The notes beneath the pieces are model-generated. The model had not been told where the DNA came from, searched no databases, and was given only the letters and a program-made list of their open reading frames with translations. Position numbers and translations under genes: made by a program. From Collinsella tanakaei YIT 12063 (GTDB lineage: Bacteria > Actinomycetota > Coriobacteriia > Coriobacteriales > Coriobacteriaceae), in assembly GCF_000225705.1 (NCBI RefSeq), contig NZ_JH126467.1, positions 637,202 through 684,565 of the forward strand: 47,364 nt of DNA, in the 5' to 3' direction. This document shows, one piece after another, positions 1 through 8,494 of the stretch (position 1 is the stretch's first letter; each line of letters opens with the position of its first letter).

Positions 1-97
1 GCGCCCGCCCGCTTGCGCGCTCACCCGCTCGCGCTCGGCGTCGCACGCGGGTCGCACCCCGCTATCTCACCTGATGAGCCCCGCCTGGGTCGCGGAA

Positions 98-141
98 ACA
101 AAAGAAAGGAGCGGGCGGACCTTTATCGTCCACCCGCTCCT
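98..141 (-). terminator. Rho-independent terminator of the glf/GT2 operon
   Basis: A near-perfect inverted repeat (AGGAGCGGG.GGAC with GTCC.CCCGCTCCT, loop of seven bases) is followed on the minus strand by a T-rich run. It lies about 115 bases past the stop of the minus-strand glycosyltransferase, which it most likely terminates. Bases 1-97 upstream hold nothing I recognise. Confidence 0.75.
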
Positions 142-257
142 AAAGAAACGCGTTATGTCGATTCGCAACTCAGCATGCCGTCATCGCTGCGAAAACCGCG
201 CCAGGCGGGCAAAATCGCACCGACCGTGAAAGCCGCGCCAAGCACGCAAAGCCCGCG

Positions 258-1328
258 CTAGTTGAACTTGAAGATCTTGCCGGCCAGGTGATACAGGCCG
301 ATAGTGGTCTTCTCCCCCATCTTGGACGGCAAATTGGTACCCATACCGATCACGCCGTAGCGGGCGTGGCGGTACATGCGCTCGTCGTAAACCTTTAGGT
401 CGTGCCACAGATCTTTCAGGCTCTGCGGTGCGGCGGGGTCGTCAGAAAGCTTGGAGAACACGGAGCAGATCGCCATCATCATGGTGAAATAGCCCATCAT
501 GTAGTTGCGCAGACGGGGCTTCTCAACATCCTCGTAGAGATGGTAGGCCTCCATCATGATGCGGGTGATGCGGAACTGCTGGTCCAAGCGCTTGACCATG
601 GTGGCCTCGTTGACGCTCTGGCCCTCGCGACCAATAAAGTAGCGGTACAGGTCGATGTCCGCGTAATAGATGGTCTTGCAGCGCGGCAGGGGCACGTAGG
701 CGTAGATGTTATCCACGTAGAACGTGTGCGCGGGCAAGGGCAGGTCGCCGTCCAAAAGCACGTCGCGGCGGTAGCACAAGCTGTGCATCAGCAGGTTTTG
801 GCTAGGCAGGAAGCGACCGATCTCATCCCAAGAGAAAACGCGCTTGCGCGGCAAGGCGGTCTTGTAGCTGATGGTGGTACGGGTCCCCTCATACACCTTC
901 TCGTACACGTAGTTGGAGATGAAGAGGTCCACGCGAGTGTCGCGCTCCTCGAAGCCGCGCAAGATGGAGAGCATGGTAGAGAGCGCGGAGGCATCCAGCC
1001 AGTCGTCCGAGTCGACCACCTTGTAGTAGGTACCCGTAGCGTTGCGCAGGCCGGCAAGCACGGCCATGCCGTGGCCGCCGTTTTCCTGGTGCACGGCGCG
1101 GATGATACCAGGATAGCGCGCTTCCCACTCGTCGGCCTTCTGCGGGGTCTCGTCCTTAGAGCCATCGTCGACAATGATGATCTCGATGTCAGCGGCGTAA
1201 TCACTGCCCTCAAGGACGGACTCCACGCAGCGGTCGATATCCGCGGCGGCGTTGTAGCTGGGGATGCCGAAGCTCAAGACCTTGTGGGTCCCGGCTTCGA
1301 CGGAGTGCCGGTCTTGGTTGTTATGCAT
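258..1328 (-). CDS. Family 2 glycosyltransferase
   Basis: This 356-residue protein has a GT-A fold nucleotide-sugar transferase domain at its N-terminus. Visible are the opening strand LSFGIPSYNAAADIDRCVESV (residues about 18-38), the IIIVDDGSKDET motif near residue 50 and a DSDDW metal-binding DxD-type motif near 105, all hallmarks of the family. The C-terminal half has no clear membrane segment, so the enzyme is probably cytosolic or peripheral. The start codon lies inside the 3' end of glf (8-base overlap), which implies translational coupling. Since glf makes UDP-galactofuranose, a galactofuranosyl or other cell-surface glycan transfer is a reasonable inference, but donor and acceptor cannot be read from the sequence. 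Confidence 0.85.
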   Translation of the reverse strand: MHNNQDRHSVEAGTHKVLSFGIPSYNAAADIDRCVESVLEGSDYAADIEIIIVDDGSKDETPQKADEWEARYPGIIRAVHQENGGHGMAVLAGLRNATGTYYKVVDSDDWLDASALSTMLSILRGFEERDTRVDLFISNYVYEKVYEGTRTTISYKTALPRKRVFSWDEIGRFLPSQNLLMHSLCYRRDVLLDGDLPLPAHTFYVDNIYAYVPLPRCKTIYYADIDLYRYFIGREGQSVNEATMVKRLDQQFRITRIMMEAYHLYEDVEKPRLRNYMMGYFTMMMAICSVFSKLSDDPAAPQSLKDLWHDLKVYDERMYRHARYGVIGMGTNLPSKMGEKTTIGLYHLAGKIFKFN

Positions 1329-2523
1329 GGCAGGAAATGATTTCGTCCGAAAGCTCGAGGGCGGAATTGGTCACCGCATCCATGTCGTAGTAGCGGTACT
1401 CGGCAAGACGACCCACCGGATGGAAGTTGGTCACGCTGGAGACGCGCTCAAGATAGCGCTCGTACAGCTTGCGGTTGTCGGGGTCGATGATCGCGTAATA
1501 CGGGGTCTGGCCGCTACCGGGCTCGTAGGCGTGGCTGTACTCCTTCATGATGGTGGTCTTGCCGGGGACAACCTGGCCCGTCATGTTCTTGAACTCGGTG
1601 ATGCGGGTGTAGTCCTCGCTCACGGTGTAGTTGACGGTGCCCACGGGCTGGAACTGGTCCACGTCCAGGGTCTCGAACTTCATGTCGAGGGTGCGGTACG
1701 GCAGGGCACCCAGGTCCAGGTTGAACAGCTCGTCCAAAGGACCGGTGTAGACAACCTCGCCGCCGTAGACCTCGCCGTTGACCAGCACGCGGCCCTCGTC
1801 GATAGTGAGCAGGTCGCGCGCGTCGACCTCGCAGAAGACGTCAATCAGGTCGTGCTCCAGCATGTTGGCGAACAGCTCGGTGTAGCCCTCCTTGGGCATG
1901 CCCTGGTAGGGAGCCTGGGGGAAGTAGCGGTCATCATCGCCCACAAACACGGGCACGCGGCCGGTGACGGAAGGGTCGATCTGGTCGGGCGTCTGGCCCC
2001 ACTGCTTCATGGTGTAGTGCAAAAAGACGTTCTCGTAGACGTAGTCCGCGACCTCCTGCAGGTCGGGGTCGTTCTTCACGCGCAGCTCCATGATGGGGAC
2101 CTTCTTGTTCTCGCCAAAGGTCTCCACCAGCTTGCGGTAGAGCTGCTCGCCGCGCTCCTCGCCAAAGGCAAGCTTGAGGCTCTGGTGGTTGAAGGGAACG
2201 GGCATCAGGGTGCCGTGCACGTTGGCGAGCACCTTGTGCTGGTAGTCCGTCCACTCGGTGAAGCGGGACAGGAAGGAATGAACGCGCTCGCTGTACGTGT
2301 GGTAGATGTGCGGACCAAACATATGGACGAGGATGCCGCTCTCATCGTAATAATCGTACGCGTTGCCCGCGATATGGTCGCGGCGCTCAAGGACGGCGAC
2401 GCGGAACCCCACGGTCTCGGCAAGGCGGCGGGCGCACACGGCGCCGGCGTATCCTGCGCCAACAACGATCATGTCGTACTCATGCGGGTTGAAGCCAGTC
2501 GGAAGACCAGAGGTGATCTGCAT
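1321..2523 (-). CDS. glf: UDP-galactopyranose mutase
   Basis: This flavoprotein interconverts UDP-galactopyranose and UDP-galactofuranose, supplying Galf for surface glycans. The 400-residue protein has the FAD/Rossmann signature MIVVGAGYAGAVCARRLAE near residues 18-36, followed by the family's HIAGNAYD and HMFGPHIYHT segments. Length matches bacterial Glf enzymes (about 370-400). The N-terminal extension before the Rossmann strand is about 15 residues. It is the first gene of a two-gene operon with the glycosyltransferase that it overlaps, and it is transcribed away from pta. Assignment to the family is secure. That the product is used by the adjacent transferase is an inference. Confidence 0.95.
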   Translation of the reverse strand: MQITSGLPTGFNPHEYDMIVVGAGYAGAVCARRLAETVGFRVAVLERRDHIAGNAYDYYDESGILVHMFGPHIYHTYSERVHSFLSRFTEWTDYQHKVLANVHGTLMPVPFNHQSLKLAFGEERGEQLYRKLVETFGENKKVPIMELRVKNDPDLQEVADYVYENVFLHYTMKQWGQTPDQIDPSVTGRVPVFVGDDDRYFPQAPYQGMPKEGYTELFANMLEHDLIDVFCEVDARDLLTIDEGRVLVNGEVYGGEVVYTGPLDELFNLDLGALPYRTLDMKFETLDVDQFQPVGTVNYTVSEDYTRITEFKNMTGQVVPGKTTIMKEYSHAYEPGSGQTPYYAIIDPDNRKLYERYLERVSSVTNFHPVGRLAEYRYYDMDAVTNSALELSDEIISCHA

Positions 2524-2598
2524 CGAAACTCCTTGGACAGGCCCGCAGCAAGGCGGGCGCTCGAATTACGTGTTGCACAGTTGTGCGTATTGTCAGAG

Positions 2599-2626
2599 CG
2601 ATTATAGCGCTTGCCGCCGTATAATA
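2599..2626. promoter_or_regulatory. Overlapping divergent -10 elements between glf and pta
   Basis: In the 240-base divergent gap there is a TATAAT on the plus strand (2620-2625) and another on the minus strand (2606-2601). They face pta and glf respectively. Matching -35 boxes are poor on both sides, so the promoters are plausible but not certain. A three-codon open frame (ATG CCT AGC TGA, 2654-2665) preceded by AAGGAAAG sits between the plus -10 and pta. Confidence 0.4.
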
Positions 2627-2762
2627 ACCTACGTCACACAAGGAAAGCTCAACATGCCTAGCTGAATGCGACGCGCAGCGCAGACCACCGTTCCCGACGC
2701 GGGCGGGATGGCAAGCCGAACAACAACTGGACACAAGGGCGCTCTAGATTTTGAGGAGAATG

Positions 2763-3743
2763 ATGAGTGACTTTCTGACCCGTATGAAGAATGCGGCAAA
2801 GGCAGACAAGAAGACGATCGTCCTGCCCGAGGGCGAGGACCCGCGCACCATCGAGGCTGCTAAGAAGATCGTCGAGGAGGACCTCGCCAACCTGGTCATC
2901 CTGGGAAACCCGGACGAGATCGACGTCCCCGGCGCCACCGTCATCGACCCGCGCAACGCCGAGAAGCATGAGGAGTACGCGCAGAAGTTCGCCGAGCTGC
3001 GCGCCAAGAAGGGCGTCACCATCGAGCAGGCCCGCGCCCAGGTGATGGACGCCACCTACTTTGGCACCATGATGGTCAAGATGGGCGACGCCGACGGCCT
3101 GGTCTCCGGCGCCTGCCACTCCACCGCGGACACCCTGCGCCCCGCGCTTCAGATCCTGAAGACCGCCCCCGGCACCAAGCTGGTCTCCGCCTTCATGATC
3201 ATGTGCACCAAGACCCCCGAGTTCGGCGCAGACGGCACCCTGGTCTTCGCTGACTGCGGCCTCAACATCGCCCCCACCTCCGACGAGCTGTCCGAGATCG
3301 CCATCGCTTCCGCGAACTCCTTCAAGACCTTCATGGGCGACGTCGAGCCCAAGGTCGCCATGCTCTCTTACTCCACCATGGGCTCCGCCGGCGGCGACAC
3401 CGCCAAGAAGGTCCAGGAGGCAACCGCATTCGCCAAGGAGAAGGCTCCCGAGCTCGCCATCGATGGCGACCTGCAGCTGGATGCCGCCATCGTTCCTTCC
3501 GTCGCCCAGCTCAAGGCCCCCGAGTCCAAGGTCGCCGGCCATGCCAACGTCCTGGTCTTCCCCAACCTCGAGACCGGCAACATCGGCTACAAGCTGGTCC
3601 AGCGCTTCGGCGGCGCCGAGGCCTACGGCCCCATCCTGCAGGGCATCGCCAAGCCGGTGAACGACCTGTCCCGCGGCTGCTCCGCAGACGACATCGTGGG
3701 CGTTGTCGCCATCACCGCCGTCCAGGCTCAGATGGCCAACTAG
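2763..3743 (+). CDS. pta: Phosphate acetyltransferase
   Basis: The enzyme converts acetyl-CoA and phosphate to acetyl phosphate. With acetate kinase (ackA, about 5 kb away) it forms the substrate-level ATP pathway. The 326-residue protein is the short, catalytic-domain-only form, with VLPEGEDPRT near the N-terminus, the DGLVSGACHSTADT segment and the LVFPNLETGNIGYKL motif near residue 260, all typical of Pta. ATG at 2763 is preferred because AGGAG at 2754-2758 precedes it. An ATG at 2760 is also in frame but too close to that site. Heavily biased GC-rich codon use suggests high expression. It is monocistronic, with a strong terminator downstream. Confidence 0.96.
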   Translation: MSDFLTRMKNAAKADKKTIVLPEGEDPRTIEAAKKIVEEDLANLVILGNPDEIDVPGATVIDPRNAEKHEEYAQKFAELRAKKGVTIEQARAQVMDATYFGTMMVKMGDADGLVSGACHSTADTLRPALQILKTAPGTKLVSAFMIMCTKTPEFGADGTLVFADCGLNIAPTSDELSEIAIASANSFKTFMGDVEPKVAMLSYSTMGSAGGDTAKKVQEATAFAKEKAPELAIDGDLQLDAAIVPSVAQLKAPESKVAGHANVLVFPNLETGNIGYKLVQRFGGAEAYGPILQGIAKPVNDLSRGCSADDIVGVVAITAVQAQMAN

Positions 3744-3810
3744 CGCATCCGCCCGCGCGATCGCGTCTAGAGCGCGACTAGCTTCGCGGAAACCACGCTC
3801 GATAGCTACC

Positions 3811-3852
3811 AAAAACGGAGGTCCCCCTCATAGACGGGGCCTCCGTTTTTTT
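3811..3852. terminator. Bidirectional terminator between pta and the amino-acid operon
   Basis: A hairpin with arms ACGGAGGtCCCC and GGGGCCTCCGT is flanked by A5 on the left and T7 on the right. It can therefore terminate pta on the plus strand and the convergent importer operon on the minus strand. Confidence 0.85.
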
Positions 3853-3983
3853 CATGCATGCCCCCACGGGTTCGCGCATGCATCTACCTATGCGTCTCTG
3901 GACGAGGACGAGCCGCGCGATGCATCCCCATCGCAGCGCCGACGCTGCCGCAACCGCCAACGCGTCCCTACCGGCACGCACCC

Positions 3984-4799
3984 CTACCTGCACGCCTCCA
4001 CAAACGCCCGCCAAATGGCGAAGTCCGTGGCAATGCGCTGCCAGGTGTACTCGGGGTGCCACTGCACGCCCAGGCAGAAGCGGGCGGACGGCACCTCGAT
4101 CGCCTCGGGGATGCCATCGGTGGCGCGGGCGACCAGACGGACGCCCTCCCCCATCTTGTCCACGCAGCAGTGATGGCTCGAGTTGGCCTGGATCTGCCCG
4201 GCGCCACCGATGCAGCGGGCCAGAAGCGTGCCGTCCTCAACGTCCACGGGGTGCGCGGGATCGGTCAGCACCATGGCGTGGCGCCACAGACCCGTGCCCT
4301 CAAGCGGGGCGATGCCGGGCACGTCCATGCACAGGCTGCCGCCCAGGGCCACGTTGAGCAGCTGCATGCCGCGGCAAGTGGCAAAAAGCGGCTTGTCAAG
4401 TTCTAGCACGCGGCGCACCAGCTTGAGCTCGAACGCATCGCGAACGCCGCACAGCAGCGACTCATCATACGGGGATTCATCGCCCCAAAGTGCCGGGTTC
4501 ACGTCCTGGCCACCGGGAACGGCGACGCCGTCGCACATGGCGAGCATGGTCTCCAGCACGTCGTCGTCATCGGTAAGCGGCATCATCAGCGGCAGGCCGC
4601 CGGCGGCCAGGATAGCGTCGGCAAAGACGCACGCCATGGCCTCTTCCGGGGCAAGCTGCTCGGGAACCTCCAGTGTGCGCTCCATCTCCTGCCAGCGCGG
4701 GGCGACCAGGATCACGGGGCGCTTGGAGGGCGCGTCGGCCGCACCGGGCGCGCCGTTCGCGCTGGACGCGGTAGTCATAGTTGGCGCAAAAGTAGTCAT
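3984..4799 (-). CDS. Peptidase C26 / gamma-glutamyl-GABA hydrolase-like class I amidotransferase
   Basis: A 271-residue cytosolic protein of the class I glutamine amidotransferase fold. The nucleophile elbow FATCRGMQLLN contains the catalytic Cys, and the GVQWHPEY segment near the C-terminus carries the catalytic His-x-Glu. The PGGQDVNPALWGDE segment near residue 90 is characteristic of the PuuD/C26 branch that hydrolyses gamma-glutamyl amides. The start at 4799 is chosen because GGAGG lies nine bases upstream. A longer frame to 4880 has no such site. It is the last gene of the amino-acid importer operon, about 100 bases after the ATPase. This suggests the imported substrate is glutamine, glutamate or a gamma-glutamyl compound, but the exact substrate is unknown. 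Confidence 0.85.
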   Translation of the reverse strand: MTTFAPTMTTASSANGAPGAADAPSKRPVILVAPRWQEMERTLEVPEQLAPEEAMACVFADAILAAGGLPLMMPLTDDDDVLETMLAMCDGVAVPGGQDVNPALWGDESPYDESLLCGVRDAFELKLVRRVLELDKPLFATCRGMQLLNVALGGSLCMDVPGIAPLEGTGLWRHAMVLTDPAHPVDVEDGTLLARCIGGAGQIQANSSHHCCVDKMGEGVRLVARATDGIPEAIEVPSARFCLGVQWHPEYTWQRIATDFAIWRAFVEACR

Positions 4800-4900
4800 G
4801 CTGGGAGTACCTCCATGCAAGTAGAAAGCAAACAATGGATTTGTGCGGCCCGGACTGCGACAGGCGCTCGCGCGGGCCAAGCCTCAAGCGGGCGCAAAAG

Positions 4901-5656
4901 CTAGTGGCCCTTGATGGAATCCAGGAAGTCGCGGGCGCGCTGGGTCTTGGGATGGTCGAAGAACTCCGCCGGCGTCCCCTCCTCCACGATCTGGCCGTCC
5001 GCCATAAAGACCACGCGGTCCGCCACGCGGCGCGCGAAGTTCATCTCATGCGTGACAACCACCATGGTCATGCCGCCGCGGGCAAGCTCCACCATAACGT
5101 CCAGGACCTCGTTGATCATCTCCGGATCGAGCGCGCTGGTGGGCTCGTCGAACATCATGGCCTTGGGATGCATTGCGAGCGAGCGAGCGATGGCGGCGCG
5201 CTGCTGCTGGCCGCCGGAGAGCTGGGCGGGCGACTTGGCAGCCTGCTCGGCCACGCCCACACGGGCGAGCAGCTCCATGGCGCGGGCCTCGGCCTCGTCC
5301 TTCTTCATCCCTAAGACCTCGATGGGACCCAAGGTGACGTTTTGCAAGATGCTCATATGGGCGAACAGGTTGAAGCTTTGGAACACCATGCCAAGCTCGG
5401 CGCGCATACGGGTGAGCTCGCGGCCCTCTTGCGGAAGCGGCTCGCCCTCGATGAGGATCTCGCCGGAATCGATGGTCTCCAGGCGGTTGACGGTGCGGCA
5501 CATGGTGGATTTGCCCGAGCCCGAGGGACCCACCACAACCAGCACCTCGCCCTTATGGACGGTGAGGTTGATGTCTTTAAGGACGTGCAGGTCGCCGTAG
5601 TGCTTGTCCACATGGCGCAGCTCGATGATGGGTTCAGTTGAGATTTGCTGTGTCAT
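4901..5656 (-). CDS. Polar amino-acid ABC transporter ATP-binding protein
   Basis: This 251-residue ATPase of the GlnQ/GluA class energises the importer encoded upstream. Visible are Walker [10 protein letters not shown] (near residue 43), the Q-loop VFQSFNLF, the signature [16 protein letters not shown], Walker [13 protein letters not shown] and the switch His in VVVTHEM. The operon order is binding protein, two permeases, ATPase, amidohydrolase, and 21 bases separate it from the permease gene. All catalytic residues are intact. The family is certain and the substrate (glutamate or glutamine favoured) is inferred from family and neighbours. Confidence 0.93.
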   Translation of the reverse strand: MTQQISTEPIIELRHVDKHYGDLHVLKDINLTVHKGEVLVVVGPSGSGKSTMCRTVNRLETIDSGEILIEGEPLPQEGRELTRMRAELGMVFQSFNLFAHMSILQNVTLGPIEVLGMKKDEAEARAMELLARVGVAEQAAKSPAQLSGGQQQRAAIARSLAMHPKAMMFDEPTSALDPEMINEVLDVMVELARGGMTMVVVTHEMNFARRVADRVVFMADGQIVEEGTPAEFFDHPKTQRARDFLDSIKGH

Positions 5657-5677
5657 AGCTCTTCCGTTCCAGAATGC

Positions 5678-6508
5678 CTAGCGGATGATCTTGACGCCGG
5701 TGCGGTTGGCCACCGCGACGGACGCCTTGTTGATGGCGTAGTTGATGAGGATATAGATGAGGGCGATGGTGAAGTAGACGGAGACCAGCGCGTCATAGCT
5801 GGTGATGAGCACGCGCGCGTTCTGCATGAGGTCCGGGTAGCTTACCACGTAGGCGACGGTGGTGTCCTTGACAACGACCACCAGCTGCGAGATCAGCGAA
5901 GGGATGACGTAGCGGACGGCCTGGGGCAGCACGATCTTGCGCATGGTCTTGGCCGGCGACAGGCCGATGGACATAGCCGCCTCGACCTGGCCCCTGGGCA
6001 CCGCGTTGACGCCCGCGCGAAAGACCTCGGCCAAAACGCCGGAGGCCGCGAGCGCCACGGGCAGCGTCAGCATCCAAAAAGAGGACATCTTGATGCCGTA
6101 CTGCGGAACCACCAAAAAGAAGAAGTAGATCAATAGCAGGCTGGGAACGCCGCGAAAGAAGTCGATGACCACGCGGCAAGCGGCGGAAAGGGGTTTGATC
6201 TTGCTGACGCGGCCCAGCATGAGCAACATGCCCAGCACCAGCGAGATGGCGCCCGCGGTAAGCGCCACGCGGACGGTGCCCGCGAATCCCTGCAGCAAAA
6301 AGCGCCAGGTAGACCACTCGAGAAAGAACGTCCAGTAGCGCGGGTCCAACTGGCCGGTGGCGTAGAAGCGCTCCAAAATCGCCAGCAAGATGCAGGCGAC
6401 CACCACGGCGGACACGGCGGTGCCCACCATGATCTTGCGCTTGGTCTTGGGACCCGGGGCCTCGTAGAGCGCATCGCGCATAGAGGTTGCGTTTCCGTGT
6501 GAGCTCAT
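5678..6508 (-). CDS. Amino-acid ABC transporter permease (second subunit)
   Basis: A 276-residue His/Glu/Gln/Arg/opine-family permease. It has an N-terminal cytoplasmic tail of about 26 residues, a hydrophobic segment near 27-48 and then the permease domain. The ATPase-coupling EAA-type loop is visible as QVEAAMSIGLSPAKTMRKIV in the C-terminal half. The start overlaps the preceding permease by four bases, so the two are translationally coupled and probably form a heterodimer, as in GluC/GluD. The longer N-terminal region compared with its partner fits the GluD-type subunit. Confidence 0.92.
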   Translation of the reverse strand: MSSHGNATSMRDALYEAPGPKTKRKIMVGTAVSAVVVACILLAILERFYATGQLDPRYWTFFLEWSTWRFLLQGFAGTVRVALTAGAISLVLGMLLMLGRVSKIKPLSAACRVVIDFFRGVPSLLLIYFFFLVVPQYGIKMSSFWMLTLPVALAASGVLAEVFRAGVNAVPRGQVEAAMSIGLSPAKTMRKIVLPQAVRYVIPSLISQLVVVVKDTTVAYVVSYPDLMQNARVLITSYDALVSVYFTIALIYILINYAINKASVAVANRTGVKIIR

Positions 6509-7164
6509 CGCAGGATCCTCACCTTCTTGTCGATGCGGTTACCCACCAGGCCGATCACAAAGGCGGACCCCACGTACGCCAGAGCGGAGATAAGGAAGGC
6601 CAGGATGCCGCCGGTGGCGCGCGTGTTGACAAAGGACACCACGCCGGTGAGCTCGCGCGGGTTAAGCGGTACCTGGGATCCCAGGGCGGTGGTGAGCATG
6701 ACGGCGATCAGCAGGTTGGTCATGGGGAGCACGGTGGTGCGCAGCGCCTGCGGAATCACGATTTTACGCAGGATCTGACCAAAGGAGAGGCCGATGGAGC
6801 GAGCGGCCTCGATTTGCCCCACGCCGATGGTGTTGATGCCGCTCATGAAGTTCTCCGACCCAAAGGCCGAACCCATGAGCACCGTGGTGGCCACCACGCA
6901 GGTGCGGTAATCGAGCACGACGCGCAGGTTGGGCAGGGCGTAGACGATGATGATGAGCAGCGCCACGCCCGGGATGTTGCGAAACACCTGCACGTACAGG
7001 TCTCCCACCATGCGCAAGGGCCTAAAGGGCGACACGCGCATAACGGTGATGAGCACGGCCAGCACCATCACCATGGCGAACGAGGCCGCGGTCATGCCCC
7101 ACGTCACCAAAAGGCCGTTGAGGTAGTCTTGCCCGTATGTGGACAAGAGCTCGGAAATCCCCAT
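6505..7164 (-). CDS. Amino-acid ABC transporter permease (first subunit)
   Basis: A 219-residue permease of the same family as its downstream neighbour. Several membrane segments are evident and the coupling loop reads QIEAARSIGLSFGQILRKIV. The start at 7164 (MGISELLS) is chosen because AAGGAGGGG lies just upstream. A longer frame to 7224 would add 20 residues with no ribosome-binding site. The final ATGA overlaps the next permease. A 106-base gap separates it from the binding-protein gene. Confidence 0.92.
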   Translation of the reverse strand: MGISELLSTYGQDYLNGLLVTWGMTAASFAMVMVLAVLITVMRVSPFRPLRMVGDLYVQVFRNIPGVALLIIIVYALPNLRVVLDYRTCVVATTVLMGSAFGSENFMSGINTIGVGQIEAARSIGLSFGQILRKIVIPQALRTTVLPMTNLLIAVMLTTALGSQVPLNPRELTGVVSFVNTRATGGILAFLISALAYVGSAFVIGLVGNRIDKKVRILR

Positions 7165-7270
7165 GTATCCCCTCCTTATACATACATGGGCCCACCGCAA
7201 GCGCGGAAGGCCCATACTCGTCAATACACCGCCCGCGATGATGCGGGCAAAGATGTGCTTTCAGCGAGCG

Positions 7271-8254
7271 CTATGCGCCGATCGCAGGGGGCTCGGGAAC
7301 GTCGTCGATGCCGGCGCGGTCACCGATGCAGACCTGCCAGAGGTCCGCCCACATGCCCTCGTCCTCGATCTTCTGGAGGAACTCGTTCACAAACGCAACG
7401 CCGTCGGAATCCAGCGGCAGGCCGATGCCGTAGGCGTCCACCGGGCCAAAGGGGTCGCCCGCCAGGCGGTACTTGCCGGGCTGGCGAACCATGCTGCCCA
7501 GCAGCATGTTGGTGTCGATAACATAGGCGTCGACGCGGCCCTGGGACAGCGCGGTGCGAGCCTCCTCATCCGTCTTGAACTCCTGGACGGTAGCCTTGGG
7601 AGCAAACTCCTCCAGGATGGCCGGGCCGGTGGAGCCGGATTGGGCGGCAACGTTCTTACCGGCGAGGTCGTCCACGGAGTTGATGTCCTTGTTGTCGGCC
7701 ATCACCAAAATGGACTGCTGGGTGGTGTAGTACGGACCGGCGAAAGAGATGACCTTCTTGCGGTCGTCGTTGATGGAGTAGGTGGCGAAGACCACGTCGA
7801 CCTGATCGTTCTGCAGAACGGACTCGCGCGTGTCGGAAGTGACCTGGGTGTCCTCGATCTTGGCGGCGTCGCCCATGATGTAGCGGGCAAGCATCTGCGA
7901 CAAGCCGGCGTCGAAGCCGCGCAGCACGCCGTCCTTCTCGTTGAGCAGGCTGAACAGCATGGAGGTCTGAACGCCGCCCACGCGCAGGACGCCGGCATCC
8001 TTCACCTTGGTAGCCCAGGTGCTGGCAGCGATCTTGGCGTCGTCAGCGGCGGGGATGGAGTCGATCAGCTGGTCGTAGGCGTCCGCGTCGATCTGAACGG
8101 TCTCGTCCACCTGCTCGTCCGTGGAAGAGGAGGAAGCGGGGGCAGAGCCCGCGGTCTCAGAGGAGCCGCAAGCAGCAAGGCCAAGAGAAGCGAAGATACC
8201 CAAGCCGGCAGCGACGGCGCTACGGCGGGAGATGCTGTGCTCGGAAAGAGTCAT
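7271..8254 (-). CDS. Amino-acid ABC transporter substrate-binding lipoprotein
   Basis: A 327-residue family 3 extracellular solute-binding protein. The N-terminus has a twin-arginine-like SRRS followed by a hydrophobic stretch ending in LAAC, a lipobox, so it is probably a membrane-anchored lipoprotein, possibly Tat-exported. A Ser/Thr-rich linker follows. The binding domain shows VLRVGGVQTSMLFS, ILVMADNKDINSVDDLAGKNVAAQSGSTG and the ARTALSQGRVDAYVID segment typical of the PBPb fold. GAAAGGA precedes the ATG. It is the first gene of the operon, so the promoter lies between 8255 and 8430, where I cannot fix a convincing -35/-10 pair. Confidence 0.93.
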   Translation of the reverse strand: MTLSEHSISRRSAVAAGLGIFASLGLAACGSSETAGSAPASSSSTDEQVDETVQIDADAYDQLIDSIPAADDAKIAASTWATKVKDAGVLRVGGVQTSMLFSLLNEKDGVLRGFDAGLSQMLARYIMGDAAKIEDTQVTSDTRESVLQNDQVDVVFATYSINDDRKKVISFAGPYYTTQQSILVMADNKDINSVDDLAGKNVAAQSGSTGPAILEEFAPKATVQEFKTDEEARTALSQGRVDAYVIDTNMLLGSMVRQPGKYRLAGDPFGPVDAYGIGLPLDSDGVAFVNEFLQKIEDEGMWADLWQVCIGDRAGIDDVPEPPAIGA

Positions 8255-8430
8255 TGAGAATCCTTTCGCTTGATTGAACGTTTATCTACAACATTCGGCA
8301 GATATTGGTAACAGTGTATCCGCTTTTTCCGCGGTTAATCCTACTAATTCTCTATGACATACATTCGAAACTCAACAGAAAAGGTCGCAGCACCCGCGAG
8401 AATCCACAGAATAGCTGCCTGAACGCACGC

Positions 8431-8469
8431 AAAAGGCCCGCCGCCGGCGTGTATACCGGAGACGGGCCG
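8431..8469 (-). terminator. Terminator of ackA
   Basis: The inverted repeat GGCCCG...CCGG / CCGG...CGGGCC, with a three-by-three internal loop and an eight-base apical loop, is followed by TTTT on the minus strand. It lies 26 bases beyond the ackA stop codon and upstream of the importer operon. Confidence 0.7.
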
Positions 8470-8494
8470 AATAGGTCGCTATAAAAGAAGGCGA

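Noticed and set aside
1264-2607. Plus-strand frame of 447 codons opposite glf
   Set aside because: It has a repetitive Val/His/Leu composition and mirrors third-position GC bias. The minus-strand glf is unambiguous.
2658-3812. Minus-strand frame opposite pta
   Set aside because: Shadow of pta, with no motif and Gly/Leu/Asp-rich composition.
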